From positions 434,001 to 498,000 of the forward strand of contig CAWKCO010000003.1 of assembly GCA_963848175.1 (NCBI GenBank): a stretch of DNA of 64,000 nt, in the 5' to 3' direction. Positions within the stretch are counted from its first letter, which is position 1. Each line of letters begins with the position of its first letter. Source of the stretch: JAMZMI01 sp963848175. Its GTDB lineage: Bacteria; Bacteroidota; Bacteroidia; Cytophagales; Cyclobacteriaceae. Made by a program: the position numbers and the translations under genes. The notes below the pieces were generated by a model that searched no databases, was not told the origin of the DNA, and saw nothing but the letters and a program-made list of their open reading frames with translations. Positions 52,018 through 60,857 of this stretch are shown in pieces.

Positions 52018-54462
52018 ATGCGCATTCTTTTGTTCGCAGTTCTTTCTGTATTTTTTGTCATTTCCTCTCAAGCTCAAGGAACGATTTCCGGGCAACTATT
52101 AGATAAAGAAACGCAAGAACCACTGGGTTTTGCTAATGTGAGTGTGCATTCGCCTCAACAGGATGAACTGATCACTGGAGGTGTTTCTGATGCAAATGGA
52201 AATTTCAAAATCAAAGTGGAAGCAGGGACATTTACGGTAAAAATTCAGTTTGTTACATATAAAACTCGTGTTTTAAAGGAAGTCATCGTAACAGAAGGTA
52301 AAATCACCAATCTGGGTAATATTGAACTCAGCTCTAGCGTAGAAGAACTAGGTGAGGTTACTGTGCAAGCCGAACGTACCCAAATGGAGATGACCCTTGA
52401 TAAGAAAGTTTATAACGTGGGAAAAGATCTTAGTAATCTCGGTGGCAGTGCTTCTGAAGTGCTTTCTAACCTTCCTTCCGTAACAGTGGATGTAGAGGGT
52501 AATGTAGAGCTCCGTGGAAGCGCTAATGTGAAAGTTTTGATCGATGGAAAACCTTCAGGACTTGTGGGCTTGTCTTCTACCGATGCACTGCGCCAGCTTC
52601 AGGGAAACCTAATAGAAAGTATAGAAATCATTACCAATCCCTCTGCCAGATATGATGCAGAAGGTATGGCTGGGATTATTAATATTATTCTCAAAAAAGA
52701 TAAGCAAAAGGGTGTCAATGGTAGTTTTCAAGTAAATACAGGTTATCCGCATAACCATGGCGCTTCGGCAAATATGAACTTTAGGAGAGATTGGGTAAAT
52801 CTCTTTGTGAACTATGGAGTGGGTTATAGAAACGCACCAGGAAATGGGAGTTACTATCAGGAGTATAATCTTGACAAGCCCGCATCCACCACAGGCATAT
52901 CTGATTATATCACACGGCAAAATCGAGAGATGGAGCGGGGTGGTATTAATAATAATCTTCGTTTTGGTTCTGATTTTTATTTAAGCGAAAAAAGTACACT
53001 TACGGCTGCTTTTCTATACCGTTATTCTAAAGAAAAGAATTTAGCGGATCTGAGTTTTCGTGATTATGATTTTGATAATAGTTTTTTGGGTTATACCAGA
53101 AGAGAGGATGAAGAAACCGAAGGAGATACTAATTCAGAGTATTCATTGAATTATACCCAGAAATTTGAAAGAAAGGGACATCAATGGACGGCCGATATTC
53201 AATATCAAAATAATAGTGAACAGGAAGCTTCAGATATAGTGCAAACGCGTCAAAGAGCATCTGATGCAGAACCATCATATTTATTTCAGAAAGCCAATAA
53301 CGATGAAGGAGAAAAGAGGTTGATGATTCAGTCTGATTATATTCAGCCATTTAGTGAAAAAGGAAAATTTGAGCTGGGTTTTCGAAGCACGATTAGACGT
53401 GTGAAAAACATCTATGAAGTGCTCGAAAAGCCCGATACTTCTGGTGCCGTTTTTACAGCACTTGATCGTTTTACTACTAATTTCAGTTACAATGAAAGTA
53501 TTCATGCGGGATATGGAATTATGAGCAATGAATTTAAGAAATTATCATGGCAGGTGGGATTGAGAGCAGAGATGACTGATATCAATTCTCTTCTTCAAAT
53601 TGAAACAACCCAAAGAAACTGGAATTACATCAACTTTTTCCCCAGTGCATTTTTGACTTATAAGTGGACAGAGCAATCACAGTTTCAGTTGAGTTATAGT
53701 CGCCGAATCAACCGTCCGAGGTTTAGAGATCTTAACCCGATTAGTTCCTTTTCCGACAATAGAAACTTCCGAGTAGGAAACCCTCAAGTACAGCCAGAGT
53801 TTACAGACTCCTACGAGTTTGGTTTACTTCAGAATTTGGATAAATCATCGATTTATACTGGAGCATATTATCGCAACACGCAGGATGTGATTCAGCGTGT
53901 GACATTGCCAATCAACGAAGATGGAGAGCGTTTTAGAAAACCGTTTAATATTGGGAAGCAAGAAAGTATTGGCGTGGAAGCCAATGTTTCTCATGAGTTT
54001 GCTAAGTGGTATCGTGTGACTGGAAATGCTAATTTTTTCCACTTACGCATGTCTGGTGTAGTAGGAGATACCTTAGATTTATCCGCCAAAACAACCAGTT
54101 TTAGTACAAGAGTAAGTAATAATTTTACCTTTAAAAAGGTTTTTGATGCACAAGTAAATGTCAACTATCGAGCGCCGAGAAATGTGTCTCAAGGAAAATA
54201 TTACTCCATTACATCAATTGATTTGGGTTTTAGTCGCGATGTTTTGGATAAAGACGGAACGCTTTCTTTGAGTGTAACTGACTTGCTCAATTCTCGGAAA
54301 TACAGATGGGAAACCGAACTGGATACGTTTTATGAGCGGGGTACTTTTCAGTGGAGAAGAGGGCCGTCCTTTCAATTGACCTTAATCTACAGACTGAATC
54401 AGGCAAAGAAGCGAGGTGGTGATCGCCAGCAAGGTGGCTATGGTGGCGATGATGATATTTAG
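52018..54462 (+). CDS. Outer-membrane beta-barrel (TonB-receptor-like) protein with carboxypeptidase-like N-domain
   Basis: The 814-aa protein has a signal peptide (cut after SSQAQ), a CarboxypepD-regulatory-like beta-sandwich (about residues 22-100; TISGQLLDKETQEPLGFANV), a plug domain with VDVEGNVELRGSANVKVLIDG (about 158-178) and ITNPSARYDAEGMAGIINI, then a long barrel. The C terminus is Gly/Arg/Gln-rich (RGGDRQQGGYGGDDD). It belongs to the outer-membrane-beta-barrel family common in Bacteroidota. No SusD partner follows, so it is not a SusC-type glycan importer. Ligand unknown. Confidence 0.9.
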   Translation: MRILLFAVLSVFFVISSQAQGTISGQLLDKETQEPLGFANVSVHSPQQDELITGGVSDANGNFKIKVEAGTFTVKIQFVTYKTRVLKEVIVTEGKITNLGNIELSSSVEELGEVTVQAERTQMEMTLDKKVYNVGKDLSNLGGSASEVLSNLPSVTVDVEGNVELRGSANVKVLIDGKPSGLVGLSSTDALRQLQGNLIESIEIITNPSARYDAEGMAGIINIILKKDKQKGVNGSFQVNTGYPHNHGASANMNFRRDWVNLFVNYGVGYRNAPGNGSYYQEYNLDKPASTTGISDYITRQNREMERGGINNNLRFGSDFYLSEKSTLTAAFLYRYSKEKNLADLSFRDYDFDNSFLGYTRREDEETEGDTNSEYSLNYTQKFERKGHQWTADIQYQNNSEQEASDIVQTRQRASDAEPSYLFQKANNDEGEKRLMIQSDYIQPFSEKGKFELGFRSTIRRVKNIYEVLEKPDTSGAVFTALDRFTTNFSYNESIHAGYGIMSNEFKKLSWQVGLRAEMTDINSLLQIETTQRNWNYINFFPSAFLTYKWTEQSQFQLSYSRRINRPRFRDLNPISSFSDNRNFRVGNPQVQPEFTDSYEFGLLQNLDKSSIYTGAYYRNTQDVIQRVTLPINEDGERFRKPFNIGKQESIGVEANVSHEFAKWYRVTGNANFFHLRMSGVVGDTLDLSAKTTSFSTRVSNNFTFKKVFDAQVNVNYRAPRNVSQGKYYSITSIDLGFSRDVLDKDGTLSLSVTDLLNSRKYRWETELDTFYERGTFQWRRGPSFQLTLIYRLNQAKKRGGDRQQGGYGGDDDI

Positions 54463-54465
54463 TTT

Positions 54466-54948
54466 TTAAATCAAGGCTGTACTATGGCTGATTTGCCCCT
54501 CATATTTTTCAACAGTCACACCAAATTTTCTTAAAAAGTCTACACCTTCATCATTGGGTATGCCTTTGTATTCAGCGTAAGATTTGAAGAAGATCACATG
54601 TTTGATACCCACGCTATAAATGATGCGTGCACATGAGAGACAGGGAGAGAGTGTGACATAAAGTGTTGCTCCTTCTATGTCTGTCTTATTTTTCACAGCA
54701 TACAGAATTGCATTTTGTTCGGCATGAATGGCCAGTGAGCAGCCACCTTTCGAATCTCGTGGGCATCCACTATCGGGAAATTCCACATCGCAATTGTGCG
54801 TGCCAGCAGGAGGGCCATTGTACCCAATAGAAATGATACGTGTATCTTTTGTGAGTACCGCACCCACATGACGTTTGATGCAATGACTTCTCTTGGCAAG
54901 ATTCACTGCCAATTCCATAAAAATATCATCAAATGCTGGTCTTTCCAT
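54466..54948 (-). CDS. dCMP deaminase family (deoxycytidylate deaminase)
   Basis: The zinc motifs are clear: HAEQNAILYA (ligand His and catalytic Glu) and PCLSCARIIYS (two Cys ligands). The upstream SHCIKRHVGAVLTKD and GYNGPPAGTHNCD segments are typical of dCMP deaminases, which supply dUMP for dTMP synthesis. I chose the ATG at 54948 (MERPAFDDIF), which fits family N termini and gives 160 aa; in-frame ATGs at 54969 and 54996 are alternatives. It converges on the receptor gene with a three-base gap. Confidence 0.92.
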   Translation of the reverse strand: MERPAFDDIFMELAVNLAKRSHCIKRHVGAVLTKDTRIISIGYNGPPAGTHNCDVEFPDSGCPRDSKGGCSLAIHAEQNAILYAVKNKTDIEGATLYVTLSPCLSCARIIYSVGIKHVIFFKSYAEYKGIPNDEGVDFLRKFGVTVEKYEGQISHSTALI

Positions 54949-55158
54949 AAATAGCGAAGGTAGTGGCATTTTTAGAATATTTCCAGAGTATCCCATTTTT
55001 GATAATTGTGAAAAAGTTCAACAAATCCATGTTCAACGAGTATTTCCGTGGGTTGGCAGAATCAATCTTTTTCCTATGTGAATTGTGATTTCTCTTTGCA
55101 ATAGAAATCCAACGAGCAGTTTGAGCTCGTAAGTGGGGTAAGGTTTTGTAACAATACG

Positions 55159-56805
55159 ATGAAAGATTTTAAAAAAAGATATTTAGTGAGTTTTAGAGTT
55201 GTCATTCTAATGTTTTTTGGTTTTGGTTTTTACCAAATCAGCGCGCAATGTCCTGCTAATTATACAGGGAATACGACTGTGAGTGGCAATTGTACCATTT
55301 CTAGTAATACTACGGTTGGTGGAAATTTGACAATAAATGGCGCAACCCTTACTGTAAATTCGGGTGTAACCTTGACGATCAATGGTAACCTGACCGTAAG
55401 AGCTGGAGGTACACTTAATGGGACTGGAGCTACATTTAACATTACTGGAAACTTGGCGGAGACGAACGGAACATTGAATACCATAAACGGAGGTATTTAT
55501 AATATAGGAGGAAATGTTTCGACTGGTAGCGGAGGAAGTTTTTCCCTTTCTAATGCCCAATTCAATCTGTCCCCAGGAGGCACTTATACATTTGGAAATG
55601 GTGATGCCAATGTTATTTCAAATACTACCATCACGGGTGTTACGACCTGGACATCCAATATCGGCTTTACTGGAACACCCGCTTATGGTGTGGTGGTGAC
55701 CAATTCAAATATTACAGTTTCAGGAGAAATGTCTTGGCACCATGCAAACACTTCCAATTCCACTTTTAATATTGGAGGAAAATTGGATATTAAATCGGGA
55801 AATAGCTATTTCAGCAATTGTACTATCAATACAGGAACATCGAACGTGGGTACGTCAGGAATAGACGCTTTGACATTCAATGGCGGTGGAATTTTGACTT
55901 TAGTGAATAATACGCAAATGAATGTGAGGGGTGATGTTACTAACAATGAATGGTATATCGATGATTCTGATGTTGTGATCACGGGAGATTTTGACAATGC
56001 GGGGAGTGAAATTTTAGAAGTACGAAACAATGGAACGATAACCATCAATGGGGATTTTGACAACTCAGGAAGTGGAAGCGTGTCTGCGGATAATGGCGGG
56101 TATGTGGCCGTAGATGGTGATTTTAAGAATACAGGTGGGGGTAGTACCGATGTAGATGGAGGAACTTTTGTTGTAGGTGGAACCTATGAAGGAACACCGC
56201 CAACAGGCGAAACGGGTAGCTGCAGTGGGGGAAGTGGAGGCTGCTGCGGAGTGGGTTGTGGCACACTTCCCGTAGAACTGGTAGCTTATAGTGTGGTGTT
56301 CGAAAGTGATGAGGTGAAATTGATATGGAAGACAGCCTCCGAAATAGACAATGATTTTTTCACTCTTGAAAAGTCAAATGATGGAAAGGATTTCATAGCG
56401 ATCGCTAAAATAGATGGAAACGGTACTACTACCGATGCAAATACATATAACTGGAACGTAAAGAATCTGGCAGATGAGCTGGTTTATTTCAGACTATCTC
56501 AAACCGATTTTGATGGGACCACCAAAATGCTGGGAATGCGTGTGATTGTTCCTCAAAAAGGAGGAGGAGACCTGTTGAAATCTATGTCTTTTTATCCCAA
56601 TCCAGCACAGAGAGATGGTTTGATTACCTTTTCAGGAATAGTACCCGAGAGCGTGGAGATATACAATAGCTTAGGCCAACTAGTGCAAGGCGAAATTTTG
56701 AATTCAGATCAATTCAGATTGACGGAAGAGCTAAAAGCGGGAACTTATTACCTCAAGGCTTACTTGAATGGAGTCTCCGTTGGCAGAAGGCTGCTGTTGA
56801 AATAG
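55159..56805 (+). CDS. Secreted beta-helix-like repeat protein with T9SS type A sorting domain
   Basis: The 548-aa protein has a signal peptide (cut near QISAQ). Residues about 27-345 are short Gly/Asn/Thr-rich repeats (as in GNLTINGATLTVNSG and GDFDNAGSEILEV), likely a parallel beta-helix. A Gly/Cys-rich linker (about residues 353-370, five or six Cys) leads to PVELVAYSVVFESDEVKLIW, a domain commonly found before sorting signals, and a C-terminal T9SS domain (MSFYPNPAQRD, about 475, to the end VGRRLLLK). It should be exported through the outer membrane and attached or released. No enzymatic motif was seen. Confidence 0.9.
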   Translation: MKDFKKRYLVSFRVVILMFFGFGFYQISAQCPANYTGNTTVSGNCTISSNTTVGGNLTINGATLTVNSGVTLTINGNLTVRAGGTLNGTGATFNITGNLAETNGTLNTINGGIYNIGGNVSTGSGGSFSLSNAQFNLSPGGTYTFGNGDANVISNTTITGVTTWTSNIGFTGTPAYGVVVTNSNITVSGEMSWHHANTSNSTFNIGGKLDIKSGNSYFSNCTINTGTSNVGTSGIDALTFNGGGILTLVNNTQMNVRGDVTNNEWYIDDSDVVITGDFDNAGSEILEVRNNGTITINGDFDNSGSGSVSADNGGYVAVDGDFKNTGGGSTDVDGGTFVVGGTYEGTPPTGETGSCSGGSGGCCGVGCGTLPVELVAYSVVFESDEVKLIWKTASEIDNDFFTLEKSNDGKDFIAIAKIDGNGTTTDANTYNWNVKNLADELVYFRLSQTDFDGTTKMLGMRVIVPQKGGGDLLKSMSFYPNPAQRDGLITFSGIVPESVEIYNSLGQLVQGEILNSDQFRLTEELKAGTYYLKAYLNGVSVGRRLLLK

Positions 56806-56894
56806 AGGCTTTGATATTCTGAATCTGATTTTTCTCAGTGACTCTCAGAGCAAGCGTCATAGCGAGAGTTTGTCGTTTGCCCAATTTTTGGGGC

Positions 56895-58247
56895 ATGGAC
56901 AAAAACTTAATCAGAAAGTACAACACCCCAGGCCCTCGATATACGAGTTACCCTACTGTGCCTTATTGGGATACCGAGTTGTTTTCAATAAAAACGTGGA
57001 AAGAGTCTGTTGTCAATACTTTTTGGATAAGTGGCAAAGAGATTAGCATATACGTTCATCTTCCTTTTTGCGAAAGCTTATGTACCTACTGTGGCTGCAA
57101 TACACGTATTACAAGAAATCATGACGTAGAAGGGAAATATATTGAGGCCGTTTTGACGGAATGGAAAATGTACCTCGCCACCTTTCCATCAAAACCAATC
57201 ATCAAGGAGCTTCATTTGGGAGGAGGAACACCGACGTTCTTTTCGCCAGATAATTTGAAGAAATTACTAGAGGGAATCTTGGACTTGGGTATAGTGCCAG
57301 AGGATCATGAGTATGCATTTGAAGGACATCCAAATAATACCACTCGCGAGCATCTCCAAACGTTGTATGATTTAGGTTTTAGCAGAGTGAGCTTCGGTAT
57401 ACAGGATTTTGACTTGGAAGTTCAAAGGACAATTAACCGCATTCAGCCGTTTGAGAAGGTACAAGAGGTGGTGAAAAATGCCCGTGAGATTGGCTATTCA
57501 TCTATCAATTTTGATCTCATTTATGGTTTACCAAAGCAGACGTTATCATCTGTGTCTGATACCATAAACAAGACTTTACACCTAAATCCTGATAGAATAG
57601 CTTTCTATGGCTATGCACATGTGCCTCATTTGAAACCAGCGCAGAGATCGTTTGAGCAATGGCTACCACAAGACGAAGAGAAGCGGGCGCTGTATGAGTT
57701 GGGGAAATCGCTACTTGTCGATAATGGTTATATGGATATTGGGATGGATCATTTTGCATTGGCATCTGATGCTATGTACAAGGCTTATGAAGCAGGGCGT
57801 CTCCATCGCAATTTTATGGGATATAGTTTGCAGCATACGGAGGCAGTGATCGGACTTGGAGTGAGTGCGATTAGTGATACATGGACTTCTTTTGTTCAAA
57901 ATGTAAAAAGTGTAGAAGCTTATTATGAAAAGGTTGACCAAGGTCAATTGCCTATATTGAAAGGTCATCACCTTACCACCGAAGATGTGATTGTCAGGAG
58001 AAAGATTTTGGATTTGATCTGCAAGTACGAAACGACTTGGACAGATCAGGAAATCAACGCATTCGGTTTTGATATCAACTTTGAGAATCTTGATATGCTT
58101 ACTGCAGATGGTTTGATAGAAGTAACTGATTCGGGGATGAAAGTGACGGAAAAGGGTAGGCCGTTTATAAGAAATGTGTGCATGCCGCTGGATGTGCGCA
58201 TGTGGAACAATAAAGAAAAGAAAGTGACGTTCAGTAGAACAGTATAA
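56895..58247 (+). CDS. hemN: Oxygen-independent coproporphyrinogen III oxidase
   Basis: From the ATG at 56895 the protein is 450 aa. The radical-SAM cluster motif CESLCTYC has Cys at 59, 63 and 66, with C68 next to it, as in true HemN. Further HemN features are NTPGPRYTSYPTVPYW at the N terminus, HLGGGTPTFFS and the RVSFGIQDFD and YGLPKQT stretches. It converts coproporphyrinogen III to protoporphyrinogen IX in anaerobic haem synthesis. The frame is open upstream to 56838, but the shorter start matches the family. A clear terminator follows. Confidence 0.94.
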   Translation: MDKNLIRKYNTPGPRYTSYPTVPYWDTELFSIKTWKESVVNTFWISGKEISIYVHLPFCESLCTYCGCNTRITRNHDVEGKYIEAVLTEWKMYLATFPSKPIIKELHLGGGTPTFFSPDNLKKLLEGILDLGIVPEDHEYAFEGHPNNTTREHLQTLYDLGFSRVSFGIQDFDLEVQRTINRIQPFEKVQEVVKNAREIGYSSINFDLIYGLPKQTLSSVSDTINKTLHLNPDRIAFYGYAHVPHLKPAQRSFEQWLPQDEEKRALYELGKSLLVDNGYMDIGMDHFALASDAMYKAYEAGRLHRNFMGYSLQHTEAVIGLGVSAISDTWTSFVQNVKSVEAYYEKVDQGQLPILKGHHLTTEDVIVRRKILDLICKYETTWTDQEINAFGFDINFENLDMLTADGLIEVTDSGMKVTEKGRPFIRNVCMPLDVRMWNNKEKKVTFSRTV

Positions 58248-58283
58248 GATTTTTGGGTTTGGGTATGATGCGTAGCATCAATT

Positions 58284-58317
58284 GGGTAAGTCAGGGGTGG
58301 CTTACCCTTTTTTTGTT
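58284..58317 (+). terminator. Intrinsic terminator after hemN
   Basis: Stem GGGTAAG (58284-58290) with CTTACCC (58301-58307), a 10-base loop and a following T-run. A small palindrome (58267-58280) precedes it. Confidence 0.85.
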
Positions 58318-58353
58318 TTTGAATCGAGAGAGGTTTATCAATGAGTGGAGAAT

Positions 58354-58698
58354 TTATCCTTTCCTTACAAACTCCGATTTTAGTGCCATAGAGCCGAATC
58401 CATCAATCTTACAATCAATGTTGTGATCTCCATCGGTGAGCCTGATATTTTTCACTTTTGTCCCAGCTTTGATGGGCTGTGGGTAGCCTTTTACCGGAAG
58501 GTTCTTTAATACAATCACGCTATCTCCATCTTGTAGCACTGTGCCATTGGCATCTTTGATCACTGTCTCATTTTCTTCGGCTTCTTTCGCATCTTCTTCC
58601 GGACTCCATTCGTGACCACATTCAGGGCACATCATTAGATTATCCGTTGGGTATGCATAAGGAGACTGGCAAAGTGGGCAAGGTGTGGCTTTAGACAT
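58354..58698 (-). CDS. YjdM/PhnA-like zinc-ribbon protein
   Basis: The 114-aa protein has an N-terminal zinc ribbon (CPLCQSPYAY and MMCPECGHEW, about residues 7-29) and the C-terminal YjdM domain (DGDSVIVLKNLPVKG, then DGDHNIDCKIDGFGSMALKSEF). The E. coli homologue was once called PhnA but is not the phosphonoacetate hydrolase and has no shown role in phosphonate use. Although AEP genes are in the same window, it is 16 kb away and I would not link them. It is a single gene. Confidence 0.92.
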   Translation of the reverse strand: MSKATPCPLCQSPYAYPTDNLMMCPECGHEWSPEEDAKEAEENETVIKDANGTVLQDGDSVIVLKNLPVKGYPQPIKAGTKVKNIRLTDGDHNIDCKIDGFGSMALKSEFVRKG

Positions 58699-58782
58699 GG
58701 GTGTTTTGTTTAGGCTGCAAACATACAGTAAATGCGGCCGGCCTTAGGGACTTTTATTTAGCAGAAACAGTTCTTGTCAGAC

Positions 58783-59631
58783 TTATTTCAAGCCTGACAA
58801 GTAATCCAAAAGTCCTTGATGCTCTGTGGTATTCGTAATCTTCGAATGAAAACCAATACGGAAAGTAAGATTGCCACTAAGCTGGGGAACTGCGCGCGCT
58901 TTTCTACCAAAACCAAATACCACCATGCCATCTGAAGAGCTGTTTCCCTCAAGGGTATTTCCCATGTAAGAGATCAAGTCGCTCACAGTATCTGGGGTTA
59001 CTTGATGCACCCAGAAGGAGTGATCATATTGTGTATCGCCAAAGTACGCCAAATCCCAATCGCCAACGATTCGTTGATCTTTGATCAAATCTGCCTGATC
59101 TGTGCGTGGCGCAGTATCTTCATTTGTTCCCCAATAATGTGTCTTGGGAGAAAATTGACCAGCAATAGGGCCTTCATACAAAAACCAATAGGGTGTGTTT
59201 GGATCCGTTTTGAGGACATTCAATTCTGCATAGTTTTCGTAAAATGTCCATGTCCATTCCCAAAGACCGCTCTTTGAGGTAGATTGGATTTGATTTGGTG
59301 CTACAATCTCAGTAGTCATTTTTTCAAACCCTGGGTGTCCACATCCTCCATCTTCTGATAAATAAACCAAGTTTGGAAGCCCCCGATAATCTGCGGCAGC
59401 AGAAGTGGGGTATTGGGCTTCATCAGATTTGTGAAACTGTACCCAGTCTGTTCCATTGATGTCAATGATATTTGAGAAACCACCTGCTTCCGTTTGATAA
59501 ATGTAGGTAGCTGATGATGTTGTTATTTTCAAGGATTGCTGCCCCTCTACCAAGCCATTTTTGTCGATTTTGATCTGACTACCACAGCTTGTCAGGATCA
59601 CAAATAGGAAAAGAATACTAAAATTTCTCAT
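58783..59631 (-). CDS. Predicted lipoprotein of unknown function
   Basis: From the ATG at 59631 the product is about 282 aa. It starts MRNFSILFLFVILTSCGSQ, a lipobox signal with Cys about residue 16, so it is likely an outer- or inner-membrane lipoprotein. The body is beta-rich with many aromatic residues, including HYWGTNEDTAPRTDQADLI and SFWVHQVTPDT, but I do not recognise a family. It overlaps the upstream gene's stop by four bases, third in a set of overlapping genes for secreted proteins. Confidence 0.75.
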   Translation of the reverse strand: MRNFSILFLFVILTSCGSQIKIDKNGLVEGQQSLKITTSSATYIYQTEAGGFSNIIDINGTDWVQFHKSDEAQYPTSAAADYRGLPNLVYLSEDGGCGHPGFEKMTTEIVAPNQIQSTSKSGLWEWTWTFYENYAELNVLKTDPNTPYWFLYEGPIAGQFSPKTHYWGTNEDTAPRTDQADLIKDQRIVGDWDLAYFGDTQYDHSFWVHQVTPDTVSDLISYMGNTLEGNSSSDGMVVFGFGRKARAVPQLSGNLTFRIGFHSKITNTTEHQGLLDYLSGLK

Positions 59632-60857
59632 TTCTTGTGTTTGATTAAGACCATTACTCCCGGCCATTGCACTTCCATCCCATGCACCATTTTTCCATCG
59701 TAGTATGGAGTAAGTCCTGTACTCAAGGTGTTTTTTCCTGCTTTTAAAGCAGATAGATCTTTGATAGCTACTTCATGATACATGTATTGATAGCAGGGGC
59801 CTTCTTTGTCAAATACTTTTGTTCCATTGATGAAGATGCCGTTGCTATAGCACGGACTCCAACTTGTCCAAACCATTCTTGCTTCAACGATTTTTTTAGG
59901 GTCAATATCCAAATCAAAATTGGAAGAAAACTCGCTTTCTCGTGTCACCCAGTTGGTCGGTTGATTGTATGGCTTGCATAAGGTTACTTGTACTTCCTCT
60001 GAAGCGATTTTATGCTCAATGGCATCCGTCACAAAGATCAACCCATCACAATGCACAACTCGTGCTCTTACTGTAGGTGTCGTTTTTTGTGTAGGAATCC
60101 ATTCCGTATCCCATTGATATTGGTAAGGATAATCTTTCGCCGTACCCACATGGTGTATGATTTCTCCTCGATAATAAGCAGAATGCCATTGCTCGTAGAT
60201 GCCATCACCTTCTACATTAAGCCCATTGTATTTGGCCACATAATCTACCTGACAGATAGCCTTGTCAGGATCAGCCAGACTTAGCTTTCCTGTATTGAGT
60301 GTAATCGCATTGGAATAAGCATCCGTTGGTTTGTTGTAATAGATGCGAAGCACAGCACCATACACCACTTGCTGTGGCCAGTTCCATCGCTGTGCCGTAT
60401 CTACATCAAATCGAAAGCTGTTTGCCATGCCTACCTTTAGTTCAGAAAGTGGGATTGCAACAACGGGGTAATAATGATGCATGTACTCTGACTGAGGCTT
60501 GGGAATACCTGCTGCATCTGGCAAAAGATGTTTTGGGAATCCGTTCAACGAAACTGTCATGCCTTTGGTATCTACATGCGAACCCACTTTTTCGATGACC
60601 ATTTCAGCTTTGTACGCCTGATCCAAATCCACATATTGATTGAGTGGAATGTATCCATCCTTCACCATGAGAGGAGGGAAGTGGCCTTCATTGATTTTAT
60701 AATCAAGTTTTCCGCCAATACGGAGATATTTGCCTTGATCAGATCTAACCATGTCTGGCTTCCATGCATATTCACGAAAGAGATCTCCAGATTTTGGCTG
60801 AGCGATCGCACTCATGCTTATAAGCATGAGTGCGATAGTTTTCAGACATTTTATCAT
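59628..60857 (-). CDS. Secreted protein of unknown function (409 aa)
   Basis: From the ATG at 60857 it starts MIKCLKTIALMLISMSAIAQPKSG, a signal peptide cut after AIAQ. The rest is beta-rich with many Trp, Tyr and His (HHYYPVVAIPLSEL, HGMEVQWPGVMVLI) and resembles concanavalin-like or jelly-roll extracytoplasmic domains, but no family is assigned. The gene overlaps the FG-GAP gene upstream and the lipoprotein gene downstream by four bases, so the three are co-translated and probably act together. Confidence 0.75.
   Translation of the reverse strand: MIKCLKTIALMLISMSAIAQPKSGDLFREYAWKPDMVRSDQGKYLRIGGKLDYKINEGHFPPLMVKDGYIPLNQYVDLDQAYKAEMVIEKVGSHVDTKGMTVSLNGFPKHLLPDAAGIPKPQSEYMHHYYPVVAIPLSELKVGMANSFRFDVDTAQRWNWPQQVVYGAVLRIYYNKPTDAYSNAITLNTGKLSLADPDKAICQVDYVAKYNGLNVEGDGIYEQWHSAYYRGEIIHHVGTAKDYPYQYQWDTEWIPTQKTTPTVRARVVHCDGLIFVTDAIEHKIASEEVQVTLCKPYNQPTNWVTRESEFSSNFDLDIDPKKIVEARMVWTSWSPCYSNGIFINGTKVFDKEGPCYQYMYHEVAIKDLSALKAGKNTLSTGLTPYYDGKMVHGMEVQWPGVMVLIKHKK

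Noticed and set aside
52018..54462. SusC-type glycan importer
   Set aside because: No SusD partner follows; the sequence fits the general outer-membrane beta-barrel family.
58354..58698. YjdM/PhnA-like protein as part of phosphonate metabolism
   Set aside because: The PhnA name is historical; the gene is far from the AEP genes and the family has no shown phosphonate role.
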